NCBI GenBank assembly: GCA_020636835.1 | Contig: JACJXC010000005.1 | Location: forward strand, 248,001 to 312,000 | Origin: Bacteroidales bacterium | Lineage (GTDB): Bacteria > Bacteroidota > Bacteroidia > Bacteroidales > Tenuifilaceae | DNA length: 64,000 nt | Direction: 5' to 3' | Part shown: positions 37,069-45,100 of the stretch, piece by piece | How positions within the stretch are numbered: position 1 is the first letter of the stretch | Layout: the number at the start of each line of letters is the position of its first letter | Position numbers and translations under genes: made by a program | Notes under the pieces: model-generated | What the model was told of the DNA's origin: nothing | The model's database searches: none | Seen by the model: only the letters and a program-made list of their open reading frames with translations

Positions 37069-37400
37069 CGGGCATTCTGTTTTTTGGTGTTCACAATTAT
37101 TAGGTAGTCGATAGCCAACATAAAAAGTAAGAAAAACTCAATATCCTGTAGCCCAATAATATTAAGCCCAATGGTGGCGAGCATGGCAATTAGCGTAACC
37201 CGACGATACCTATCAATGCTTGTCAACTCCCCCTTGTGCTTAATGTAAAACATCAACCTATGGTACAGGAACGGTACAAATGCAAGGTAAAAAAACACAA
37301 CACCAACCCGATAGCTAATCAATCGGATAATCCCCGCTACTATTAAAAGCCCCACAGTAAAAAGCACTAATTTACGCTCCGAAAATCGTTTCTCTGCCAT
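37065..37400 (-). CDS. Small membrane protein coupled to the S/T-NTPase fusion
   Basis: A 111-residue protein starting at the ATG at 37400; the frame two codons longer uses TTG. There are four hydrophobic segments (about residues 10-27, 29-45, 66-82 and 84-100) separated by basic loops (HRLMFYIKHKGE, DRYRRV). I do not recognise the family. The ATGA overlap with the downstream gene implies coupled translation at a fixed ratio, so it is probably a subunit or accessory of that membrane NTPase. Confidence 0.6.
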   Translation of the reverse strand: MAEKRFSERKLVLFTVGLLIVAGIIRLISYRVGVVFFYLAFVPFLYHRLMFYIKHKGELTSIDRYRRVTLIAMLATIGLNIIGLQDIEFFLLFMLAIDYLIIVNTKKQNAR

Positions 37401-37489
37401 TGCCAAAACTAATCAACTATAAAAATCTGCAAAAAAGGTACTAAAATTGATAGCAAGTATATAAAAAATAAAAACTCATGCCAAATCGC

Positions 37490-37497
37490 TATATTTG
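37490..37497 (+). promoter_or_regulatory. Candidate -7 box TATATTTG for the M28 peptidase gene
   Basis: A perfect TAnnTTTG lies 27 bases before the ATG at 37525; no good -33 TTTG is seen. Confidence 0.45.
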
Positions 37498-37524
37498 AAA
37501 CTTAAATAATAATACATACCGACG

Positions 37525-39261
37525 ATGAAAAAAATAACCCTAATAGCATCACTACTAGCCCAATCGATACTTATCCTTGCACAACCGCAAAAAAATATAC
37601 CCGCGATAACATCCAACGAATTGCTCTACCACGTCAGCATTCTAGCCTCCGACAGCCTTCAAGGGCGATTCCCCGGTACCACATACGATAAAATATCGGC
37701 AAAATATATCCGCGACCAATTCACCTCGTACGGTCTTAAAATGCTTGAGAATAAGGGCTACCAATTCTTTACAATCGAAAAACCCTCGCAAAAGCGTTTC
37801 GAGAATACCCATCTTTTGGTTAATGGGAAACGGCTAACCTACGGTATCGATTACACCACGCTGCCATCGAAGGGAAGCGATTCGCTTTGCAACAATGCAA
37901 TTTTTGTTGGGTATGGCAATAGGAATGACTATAAGAACGTGGATGTAAAACGCAAGTGGGCTGTATTCTTTAAAAGCGAGGACACATCGAAGAATGACAA
38001 CGAAATGGAGCTATTCGATTATCGTAAAATTGATATTGCCAAGGAACAAAGCGCCGCAGGCATTATCATTTTAGATGATGAAGATAACAGCAGCACCATT
38101 TCGCTAAAGGATAAATCGAACGATTACGGAATGCCAATTTTTATCCTAAACAAAAAATCGTCGGAGAATCTACTAAAAAGTTTGGGCGATATTCAATCCG
38201 TTAAGCAGCATATAAAAGCAGGAAACGAAAACATCTACCAAAAACTACCGGGAACCATTTGCGGAAAGGTTGGAAAATCGTTCGACGAAATCAACACCCA
38301 GAATGTGTTGGCAGTGCTTAAGGGTGCCGACCCTAGCCTAGCCAACGAGTACGTAGTAATAGGCGCCCACTACGACCACCTGGGACTTGGAGGCAAAGGA
38401 ACTGGAACAAGAAGACCCGATACCATTGCCGTTCACAATGGAGCCGACGATAATGCGTCTGGGGTGTCGGCCATACTCGAAATTGCCCAAAAACTAGCCT
38501 CCGAGCAAAAATCGATTAAACGCAGCATTGTATTCATAGCATTTGGCGCCGAGGAGATGGGCTTAGTGGGTTCGCAGCGCTTTGTGGAATCCGATATAAT
38601 TCCCATTTCAAACATCAAGGCAATGATTAACCTCGATATGGTTGGACGCCTTGCAGACAATAAGCTGGAGATTGGAGGAACTAAAACATCGAAGCAATCC
38701 GAGAGCATCCTCAAGAGCCTGAATGCCGACAGTTCCCTAAAACTAGTTCTATCGCCCGGAGGCTTTGGGCCATCGGATCACGCCTCATTCTACGCGAAAG
38801 ATATCCCGGTGTTCTTCCTCAGCACCGGCGTACACCTCGATTACCACACACCCCTCGACGATGTGGATAGGATTAACGCTGAGGGTATGCAAACAGTTGC
38901 CGACTACACCTACCGATTGGCATACAAACTAGCAACAATGGACAGCTCTTTAACATTCACCAAATCGGGAAGCCGGATGATGCCCTCGCGCAATGGCTCA
39001 AAATTTAAGGTTACCCTTGGAATTATTCCCGATGTTAGCGGATCGACCCCCAACGGGCTTAAAGCCATTGGGGTAACCGACAATAAACCTGCATCTAAGT
39101 CTGGGATGAAAAACGGTGATGTTATTGTCTCTATAAACGGTAAACCCGTAACCAACATTAACGATTACATGGAAAGGCTATCGGAGCTAAAACCCAATAC
39201 AACGGCCACGGTTGTTGTGGTAAGGAATAACGAGAAAGTAACCTTGACTGTTAATCTTTAG
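37525..39261 (+). CDS. Exported M28 family metallopeptidase with C-terminal PDZ domain
   Basis: A 578-residue protein with a signal peptide (about 1-20, ending ILILAQ). A protease-associated insert lies at about 100-245. The M28 catalytic core (about 255-470) has the zinc ligands in GAHYDHLG, NGADDNASG (bridging Asp), FGAEEMGLVG (catalytic Glu pair), NLDMVGR and the distal His in VHLDYHTPLDD. The C-terminal PDZ domain (about 490-578; KPASKSGMKNGDVIVSINGKPV) may position substrates. It is likely a periplasmic or surface aminopeptidase that feeds on peptides. The next gene is on the same strand 93 bases downstream. Confidence 0.9.
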   Translation: MKKITLIASLLAQSILILAQPQKNIPAITSNELLYHVSILASDSLQGRFPGTTYDKISAKYIRDQFTSYGLKMLENKGYQFFTIEKPSQKRFENTHLLVNGKRLTYGIDYTTLPSKGSDSLCNNAIFVGYGNRNDYKNVDVKRKWAVFFKSEDTSKNDNEMELFDYRKIDIAKEQSAAGIIILDDEDNSSTISLKDKSNDYGMPIFILNKKSSENLLKSLGDIQSVKQHIKAGNENIYQKLPGTICGKVGKSFDEINTQNVLAVLKGADPSLANEYVVIGAHYDHLGLGGKGTGTRRPDTIAVHNGADDNASGVSAILEIAQKLASEQKSIKRSIVFIAFGAEEMGLVGSQRFVESDIIPISNIKAMINLDMVGRLADNKLEIGGTKTSKQSESILKSLNADSSLKLVLSPGGFGPSDHASFYAKDIPVFFLSTGVHLDYHTPLDDVDRINAEGMQTVADYTYRLAYKLATMDSSLTFTKSGSRMMPSRNGSKFKVTLGIIPDVSGSTPNGLKAIGVTDNKPASKSGMKNGDVIVSINGKPVTNINDYMERLSELKPNTTATVVVVRNNEKVTLTVNL

Positions 39262-39354
39262 TTAATTGGTTATTGAGTGAATAAGTTATTGAGAAATTAA
39301 GGGATTAAGTTTTTTCAACAAGTTACCTTTTCTAAATTTTTAAAGTATATCATT

Positions 39355-40185
39355 ATGCTTAAACGAGTTTTGCTTTGGATTTTTGCTGTTATAATTACAC
39401 TTTCAGCCGCTGTTTTTCAGCGATTAACAGGTCCAACACACCCAAAACGAGTAGAGTACAAAATTGAAGACTCAACCTATAAGGTTAAATTACCCCGTAG
39501 CGGGGAGAGTACGATGGATTGTATTGTATCGCTATTACTGCCCGATAGTGCAAACGCAACGCTAAACTTCAGGCGCTACCCAACAAACGATGCTTTTGCC
39601 CAAGTGCAATTTGTAAAATCCAACAACGGAAAGTTCGAAGCACTATTGCCAAAAATGCCCGCAGCGGGAAAGTTGGAGTACTATATCGAAATAAATACAT
39701 CAACACAAAACATTCCTCTATTTAAGGAAGAACCTATAATAATTCGATTTAAAGACCCTGTTCCTGCATGGGCCTTAATCCCACACATCTTTATAATGTT
39801 CTTTGCCATGATGCTCTCCAATATTGCCGGGCTAACCGCAGCTTTCAACGTAAAATCGTACAGAGCTTACGGAATCATCACCATCGCAATAATGCTTGTG
39901 GGGGGCTTTATTTTTGGCCCAATTGTACAGCATTATGCATTTGGACAAGCCTGGACTGGCTTCCCTCTGGGCCACGACCTAACCGATAACAAAACGCTAA
40001 TTGCCTTTATTGCCTGGCTATTTGCGGTTGCTATGAACTGGAAGAAGGATAGGCCTTGGGCTACAGTAATAGCATCAATTGTTACCATCATTATATTCTC
40101 TATTCCTCATAGCTTAAGGGGATCGGAGCTAAACTACGAATCGGGCAAAGTGGTAACCGGTTTTATCACCAGTTTTATTCGATAA
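39355..40185 (+). CDS. Hypothetical membrane protein with DLTDNKT motif
   Basis: A 276-residue protein. There is an N-terminal hydrophobic anchor (3-22), a periplasmic beta-rich domain of about 100 residues (25-135), then four or five membrane helices (about 142-160, 170-190, 215-232 and 238-258). His residues sit near the helix ends (IPHIF, VQHYAFG, FPLGHDLTDNKTL and IPHSLRG), a pattern that could bind a metal or heme, but I cannot name the family. The segment with Trp, Gly, His and DLTDNKT between helices looks like the functional core. A terminator follows 15 bases after the stop. Confidence 0.6.
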   Translation: MLKRVLLWIFAVIITLSAAVFQRLTGPTHPKRVEYKIEDSTYKVKLPRSGESTMDCIVSLLLPDSANATLNFRRYPTNDAFAQVQFVKSNNGKFEALLPKMPAAGKLEYYIEINTSTQNIPLFKEEPIIIRFKDPVPAWALIPHIFIMFFAMMLSNIAGLTAAFNVKSYRAYGIITIAIMLVGGFIFGPIVQHYAFGQAWTGFPLGHDLTDNKTLIAFIAWLFAVAMNWKKDRPWATVIASIVTIIIFSIPHSLRGSELNYESGKVVTGFITSFIR

Positions 40186-40200
40186 TTCGATGCACTATAA

Positions 40201-40229
40201 AAAAAGCTAACCTTTGCGGTTAGCTTTTT
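40201..40229. terminator. Bidirectional intrinsic terminator
   Basis: A perfect 12-bp stem AAAAAGCTAACC/GGTTAGCTTTTT with a 5-base loop lies between the convergent membrane-protein and lipoprotein genes. Confidence 0.92.
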
Positions 40230-40248
40230 ATTTTTATACAAGCAAACA

Positions 40249-40497
40249 CTAGTTCTTGTGGTTGCAATCCTTATGCTCGCCCTCGGTTTTTGCATCGGCT
40301 CCACCGCATGGGGTTGAACAGGTATCGTTTGCCACACCCGCCGCTGCGCTATCGTTTTTATCGCAGCAGGCAGATGTATCGTTCTTATCGCAACACTCAG
40401 AGCTAGCCTCAGATTTAGCCTCTTTTGTGCCACACGATGTAAAAACAATTACACTAACTAGCGCAATGCCCATTAGTAATACACTCAATTTCTTCAT
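40249..40497 (-). CDS. Small cysteine-rich lipoprotein
   Basis: An 82-residue protein with a lipoprotein signal (MKKLSVLLMG... with lipobox VIVFTSC at about 17-22), so it should be lipidated on Cys 22. The mature peptide is only about 60 residues and has seven more Cys: two ECCDKND/ACCDKND repeats, then TCSTPCGG, and a terminal EGEHKDCNHKN with His. The repeated CC pairs with Asp and His suggest metal binding, such as copper or zinc. It is 83 bases downstream of the TonB-dependent receptor on the same strand. No family is recognised; a terminator lies just beyond. Confidence 0.7.
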   Translation of the reverse strand: MKKLSVLLMGIALVSVIVFTSCGTKEAKSEASSECCDKNDTSACCDKNDSAAAGVANDTCSTPCGGADAKTEGEHKDCNHKN

Positions 40498-40579
40498 TTC
40501 ATTAACGTTTTTAGGTTTATACTATCAATCGCAAAGAAAGCAAATGAAACGATCAATTGAAATTGATATTTATCAAGAG

Positions 40580-42601
40580 CTATAGTCCGATTTTCAATAC
40601 AATCCCAGCACCCAACCAACGGCCTGGCTGCTGCACATTGGCAATATCAACATACTTGGTATCAAAAATGTTGGATGCATCCACAAAAACCTTCACCATG
40701 CCCCTCTCGTAGGTTAGCCTAGTATCAAACAGCCACGATGACGGATAATCGACCATCACACCTGCAACATCGGCATATTGCCCATTCCGATCCTGATACC
40801 TTGCACTCCAGCTAAAACTAAACTGATTGGTAATTTTATGGTTAAAGTTTACCGTGAGGTTGTGCTTTAGGAAATCTAAAACATAGTATGAATCCAAATC
40901 GCCACCAACAGTATCGGACGTTAGATATGAATAATTTACTGATATTGTTTTAACTAAAGGGGTAAGTTCCTCAAGGTTAAAACGAGTTGAGAAATCGACA
41001 CCGTAAGTGCTCAAATCGGTATAGTTAACGGTGCGCCATTTTGTGTCGGCAGCGCCTTTCACCCAGTCGATAATATCTTCGCCCTTACGGTAAAATCCTG
41101 CCAGTTGAGCAGAGATTAGTTTACTGCTATACTTTGTTCCAAACTCATAGGTTGTGGCAAACTCCGGGTTTAGATTGGGATTACCTATATTGGTTGCCCC
41201 CTCGTAGTATAAATCGGTATACGTCGGGGTTCGGAATGTCCTGTTTACAGAAGAAAAGAACCTGAGATTTTGATTTAGCAAGTACGATACGTCGCCGCCC
41301 CAGGTTAAAATATTATCGAAACTATTGTTGAACGAGTACTGCAAGCCCCCAGCAACAATAAAATTGCCCAAATAAAGAGTTTCCGACAGAAAAAAGTTCA
41401 GCATATTCCGACTTCCACCCTTGTAATAAAATTGGTTATCCTCTCCCCAAACTTCAATGGGATTGGCAAGCGAATCACCAAGTTTATTACTAAGAATTTC
41501 CTCCCTTCGCAGCTCTGCGCCCAGTAACGTTTTGCTTAAATTATTAGCAAATTGCAATGTGGGCTTTACACCATAAACATCGGTTTTATGGTAGTTGTGA
41601 TCGGTATACCACACCGCAGGATTATTCCGGAATAGTTCAAACCGATCCTGGTGCATCCTGTAATACGCATTAAAATCGAATTTAAACTGATTAAACTCTT
41701 TTTGATATTCAACCCCGCCGAGTAACGATTTTGTAGCTTCAAACTGATTTGGATACTTGGCTGTGTAAAAACTGTTGGAACCAAATCCCTTATCCTGATA
41801 ACCCGCAAATAATGAGAATTTCCCCGCTCTTGATTTTAAGGTTGAATGTAGATAGATGTTGGAGCTTGCAAAATCGGTGTTCTGAATATACCCATCCGAT
41901 CGATCGTGCGAGGTTGCAATGAATGTTCGGAACCGCTCTGTTCCAAAATTGCTGCTGAGGCTGGTTTTAACCAACCCATAATTTCCTACAAAAATTGAAG
42001 GCTGAATATTGTTTTGTTTTTCGGGCTCGGTGATGATGTTTATTGCCCCTGCAAATGCGCCCTGCCCAAACTCACGAGCGCCTGGCCCCTGAAGAATTTC
42101 AATTCGCAGAATTGACTCAATGCTGATTGGGATATTCATGCTGTGATGCCCTGTTTGCGGATCACTAATGTTTACCCCGTTTAAAAGAACTAATGTTTGA
42201 TCGAAAGTACCCCCACGGAAATTAATGTCGGCCTGAACACCATGTACTCCGCGCTGCCTGATGTCAACCGATGCCACACGTTCCAGAATCTCCTGTAACG
42301 ATGTGGCCTGCAGCGTCCCCAACTCATCGCGCGAGACTACTCTTACTACCCTGGTAAGCTCCGAGTAGGTGGACGCTTTGCGGTTGGCATTTACCACCAC
42401 CTCGTTGATGTCCACATTTTTACTTACCGTCACGGTGTCGCTCTGACCGAAAGTAGCCACAGGCATCGCCAAAAGGCTATAGGTTAACGGCAAAACACCA
42501 ATCAGCACAACCCTTTTAATGCTATTAAAAACGCTGTAACTCTTGTTCGACCATTGCCTGAAAAAGCCGAACTGCTCATTAAACAAATACTTTTTGTTCA
42601 T
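40580..42601 (-). CDS. TonB-dependent outer membrane receptor (BtuB-like)
   Basis: A 673-residue protein. It has an unusually long N-terminal region (about 52 residues ahead of the mature start, with the hydrophobic signal core at 30-50, ending VATFGQS). The TonB box region is near DINEVVVNA, followed by a plug domain (about 70-185; LNGVNISDPQTGHHSMNIPI and IEILQGPGAREFGQGAFAGAINI) and a 22-strand barrel (about 190-673) ending in the usual aromatic-rich strand, VLKIGL. There is no SusC-type carboxypeptidase-like extension, and no SusD partner is adjacent. Ligand unknown; a siderophore, cobalamin or metal complex is possible. I see no cobalamin riboswitch in the 240-base upstream gap. Confidence 0.88.
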   Translation of the reverse strand: MNKKYLFNEQFGFFRQWSNKSYSVFNSIKRVVLIGVLPLTYSLLAMPVATFGQSDTVTVSKNVDINEVVVNANRKASTYSELTRVVRVVSRDELGTLQATSLQEILERVASVDIRQRGVHGVQADINFRGGTFDQTLVLLNGVNISDPQTGHHSMNIPISIESILRIEILQGPGAREFGQGAFAGAINIITEPEKQNNIQPSIFVGNYGLVKTSLSSNFGTERFRTFIATSHDRSDGYIQNTDFASSNIYLHSTLKSRAGKFSLFAGYQDKGFGSNSFYTAKYPNQFEATKSLLGGVEYQKEFNQFKFDFNAYYRMHQDRFELFRNNPAVWYTDHNYHKTDVYGVKPTLQFANNLSKTLLGAELRREEILSNKLGDSLANPIEVWGEDNQFYYKGGSRNMLNFFLSETLYLGNFIVAGGLQYSFNNSFDNILTWGGDVSYLLNQNLRFFSSVNRTFRTPTYTDLYYEGATNIGNPNLNPEFATTYEFGTKYSSKLISAQLAGFYRKGEDIIDWVKGAADTKWRTVNYTDLSTYGVDFSTRFNLEELTPLVKTISVNYSYLTSDTVGGDLDSYYVLDFLKHNLTVNFNHKITNQFSFSWSARYQDRNGQYADVAGVMVDYPSSWLFDTRLTYERGMVKVFVDASNIFDTKYVDIANVQQPGRWLGAGIVLKIGL

Positions 42602-42648
42602 TTTTAATGATTTAAGTGATTAATAAAATACGCCCAAAATTAGGCGGT

Positions 42649-42656
42649 CAAAAATA
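42649..42656 (-). promoter_or_regulatory. Candidate -7 box TATTTTTG for the TonB-dependent receptor
   Basis: A perfect TAnnTTTG on the minus strand lies 47 bases upstream of the ATG at 42601. Confidence 0.4.
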
Positions 42657-42712
42657 CCCTATTTCAACCGATTCATTAAGATTTATTTTGATGCTGATAA
42701 ACATAAACGACA

Positions 42713-42733
42713 AAAGGAGCTAAATGCTCCTTT
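42713..42733 (-). terminator. Weak hairpin terminator candidate downstream of galE
   Basis: AAAGGAGC and its complement make an 8-bp stem with a 5-base loop followed on the minus strand by TTTT. It lies 110 bases beyond the galE stop, after the palindromic repeat. Confidence 0.5.
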
Positions 42734-42750
42734 AATATTTTATGGAAAAC

Positions 42751-42826
42751 TGTCACCCTGAACTTGTTTCAGGGTCTCCCTCTGCTGAGAGGGATGCTGA
42801 AACAAGTTCAGCATGACGCAGACCCT
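42751..42826. repeat. REP-like palindromic intergenic element
   Basis: Two arms, CACCCTGAACTTGTTTCAGG at 42754-42773 and GCTGAAACAAGTTCAGC at 42796-42812, form a long imperfect inverted repeat around a small inner hairpin, CCCTCTGCTGAGAGGG. The core CTGAACTTGTTTCAG and its complement resemble interspersed elements seen in many bacterial genomes. It lies just beyond the galE stop codon. Confidence 0.75.
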
Positions 42827-42842
42827 TACAAAATTATGAAAA

Positions 42843-43865
42843 TTACAAACCTCTCAGCCTCTTCTCCCAGTTCCACGCGGTTAGCAGCGCATCCTCGAGG
42901 GTGCTCACGGCTTTCCAGCCCAGTTCACTCTCGGCCAAACGGGTATCGGCCCAAACCTTCTCAATATCGCCAGCACGGCGCCCCACGATCTCGTAATTCA
43001 ACTTCACCCCCGACACTTTTTCGAAAGCCTTAACAATCTCTAATACTGTAATCCCCTTGCCTGCACCAATGTTAAAAAACTCCAAAGGCTTACGGTTGTT
43101 ACCCTTGAATAGCCTATCGAGGGCAAATACGTGAGCTTTGGCCAAATCGACCACATGGAAGTAATCGCGAATGGCAGTCCCGTCGGATGAATCGTAATCG
43201 TTACCAAATATTTGCAACACAGGACGAATGCCCACAGCCGTCTGCGTAATGAAAGGTATCAGGTTATCGGGTTTTCCTTGAGGCAACTCACCTATCAGCG
43301 CCGATGGGTGCGCCCCAATGGGGTTAAAGTACCGCAACGCAATTGCCGAAATACTGGGAACGGCCAGCACTGTATCCCGGATTATCTCCTCGCCCACCTT
43401 TTTGGTATTCCCGTACGGCGACATGGCCGGCTTTAAAGGCGAAGTTTCCGTTACAGGCAAAATATCGGGTTGACCATACACAGTACAGGAACTGGAGAAA
43501 ACAAAATGCTTTCCACCAAAATCCTTCATCAACGATAGCAGATTGATAATCGATAGCATGTTATTCCGGTAATACTCCAAAGGCTTAACCACGCTTTCGC
43601 CAACAGCCTTCAATGCTGCAAAATGGATAATCCCGTCAATGCCGCTATGATCTTTGAATAGTTGTAGCATCTGGGCGTAATCGGAGCAATCGGCCTCCAC
43701 CAAGGCAGGACGACGCCCTACAATGCGCTCAATACCATCTACCGACCCGGGATTTGAGTTGGAAAAATTGTCGACAATAACCACCTCGTAACCCGCAGTT
43801 ATTAACTCCACCACGGTATGCGAGCCAATATAACCCGCACCACCTGTAACAAGAACTTTACTCAT
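42843..43865 (-). CDS. galE: UDP-glucose 4-epimerase
   Basis: A 340-residue short-chain dehydrogenase-type epimerase starting at the ATG at 43865 (MSKVLVTGGAGYIGSH); the longer frame adds 30 non-conserved residues. NAD-binding GGAGYIGS lies at the N-terminus, with SSSCTVYG and the catalytic YGNTKK (YxxxK) mid-protein and the GalE-type C-terminal substrate domain, RRAGDIEKVWADT. It interconverts UDP-glucose and UDP-galactose. It lies next to, and divergent from, the Wzz-like gene at the edge of the polysaccharide locus. Confidence 0.95.
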   Translation of the reverse strand: MSKVLVTGGAGYIGSHTVVELITAGYEVVIVDNFSNSNPGSVDGIERIVGRRPALVEADCSDYAQMLQLFKDHSGIDGIIHFAALKAVGESVVKPLEYYRNNMLSIINLLSLMKDFGGKHFVFSSSCTVYGQPDILPVTETSPLKPAMSPYGNTKKVGEEIIRDTVLAVPSISAIALRYFNPIGAHPSALIGELPQGKPDNLIPFITQTAVGIRPVLQIFGNDYDSSDGTAIRDYFHVVDLAKAHVFALDRLFKGNNRKPLEFFNIGAGKGITVLEIVKAFEKVSGVKLNYEIVGRRAGDIEKVWADTRLAESELGWKAVSTLEDALLTAWNWEKRLRGL

Positions 43866-43889
43866 ACCGAAAATTTTCAACAAAAGTAA

Positions 43890-43897
43890 TATATTTG
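43890..43897 (+). promoter_or_regulatory. Candidate -7 box TATATTTG for the Wzz-like gene
   Basis: A perfect TAnnTTTG lies 30 bases upstream of the ATG at 43928, in the short gap divergent from galE. Confidence 0.45.
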
Positions 43898-43927
43898 CTG
43901 AAAGTTTAAATTTAATATTTGTACAAT

Positions 43928-44923
43928 ATGAGCAATGAATTAGCCAACAAGCCATCGTCCTCGTCGGAAGAAATTGATTTAATTGAGCTATTCAACCGGA
44001 TGGGCCGGTCGATGCGAAAAGGAGTACTCTGGATTGCAGATAGAGTAAAAGATTTTATCATTCTACTAATACGGAAATCGCTGTGGATTATTGGATTCGG
44101 CATTGTAGGGCTCGTTTTTGGCTATTCAATTTTTAAGAACACCCCAAGGTTCTACTCCTCCGAAATGGTGGCAATATCCAATGCCCTGGACAATAGCTAC
44201 ATCATTTCGTCGATCAACCAGCTCGACAATGTTTTTAAGGGTGGGAATTACTCCTACGCAGCCACCTACCTCGAAATGGAGGAGAACGATGCTAAACAGA
44301 TAAAATCGATAAACGCCTACTACGGGATCGACGTAAACGGCGATAGCATAACAGATTACGTAGATTACCAGCGACAATTCATCCCTACTAGTGATACATT
44401 GATACGACGCCTTACCACATTCTTCTATGTAAAATTGGAGGTGTATAGCGAATCGGTATTTGCCCAGGCTCGCGATGGCATTATCAAATACTTCAACAAG
44501 AATAAATTTATTATCGAAAATAACAACCTACGGGTAGCGCAAACAGAGGAGTTAATACAGTCGATGGACGACGAAATAAGCAAACTCGACAGCATGCAGC
44601 GCATCCAGTATTTCGAAATTCCCAGATCGCAAAAGACCTCTGTAAGCCAAATGGTTATAGTAAACGATAACAATTCCAAACTTTTCCACGAACAACTACT
44701 TAAGTTAAAGAAAGAAAGGCAAAAAGCAAGAAAAGCGCTGCTACTCAGCAAGGAGCCAATAACCATAGTTCAGGATTTTGCACCTCTGTCAAAGGTAGAA
44801 AATCCGGTAACCCGATATCTAATCCGATGGGGCGCAATATTTGCCCTGCTGGGATTTGCCACGGCCATGCTATGGCAATACCGCAGAAAGATATACAGTT
44901 TGATTAAGGAAAAAAGATACTAG
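43928..44923 (+). CDS. Wzz-like chain-length determinant family protein
   Basis: A 331-residue protein starting at the ATG at 43928; a TTG three codons upstream is in frame. It has an acidic N-terminal tail (SSSSEEIDLIELF), a first membrane helix (about 45-66), a large periplasmic part with a long charged coiled-coil (about 190-270), and a second helix (about 300-320) followed by a short basic tail. This two-helix arrangement with an internal coiled-coil is that of Wzz/chain-length determinants that set O-antigen or capsule length. It lacks a kinase domain. It sits next to the polysaccharide locus on the opposite strand, supporting the assignment. Confidence 0.65.
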   Translation: MSNELANKPSSSSEEIDLIELFNRMGRSMRKGVLWIADRVKDFIILLIRKSLWIIGFGIVGLVFGYSIFKNTPRFYSSEMVAISNALDNSYIISSINQLDNVFKGGNYSYAATYLEMEENDAKQIKSINAYYGIDVNGDSITDYVDYQRQFIPTSDTLIRRLTTFFYVKLEVYSESVFAQARDGIIKYFNKNKFIIENNNLRVAQTEELIQSMDDEISKLDSMQRIQYFEIPRSQKTSVSQMVIVNDNNSKLFHEQLLKLKKERQKARKALLLSKEPITIVQDFAPLSKVENPVTRYLIRWGAIFALLGFATAMLWQYRRKIYSLIKEKRY

Positions 44924-44978
44924 TTGCAATAAAAAATATGGCTAACAGCAAAACTGTTAGCCATATTTTTTATTGCAA
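44924..44978 (+). terminator. Very long perfect hairpin terminator
   Basis: A perfect 25-bp inverted repeat encloses a 5-base loop. Its right arm contains six T residues, and it begins at the base after the TAG stop of the Wzz-like gene. It should work from both directions. Confidence 0.85.
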
Positions 44979-45100
44979 AGGCTTATAATGACATTTCGCT
45001 CCGCTGAAACTTGCTTTTGTGGGTGTTTGCATTCGCTACAAGTATGCCACAACTCTGCCATTAACTAACAACTACTTGGCGATAAGATATTTGTAGATAA
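44976..45100. repeat. Copy 1 of an approximately 125-base direct repeat
   Basis: Begins CAAAGGCTTATAATG and ends ATATTTGTAGATAA. It carries CGCTCCGCTG and other hairpin segments and aligns along its whole length with the copy at 45154-45278, with many substitutions. Confidence 0.75.

Noticed and set aside
42602..42750. Cobalamin riboswitch upstream of the TonB-dependent receptor
   Set aside because: I could not find the conserved B12-box-like sequence, and the leader is short; only a -7 promoter box is supported.
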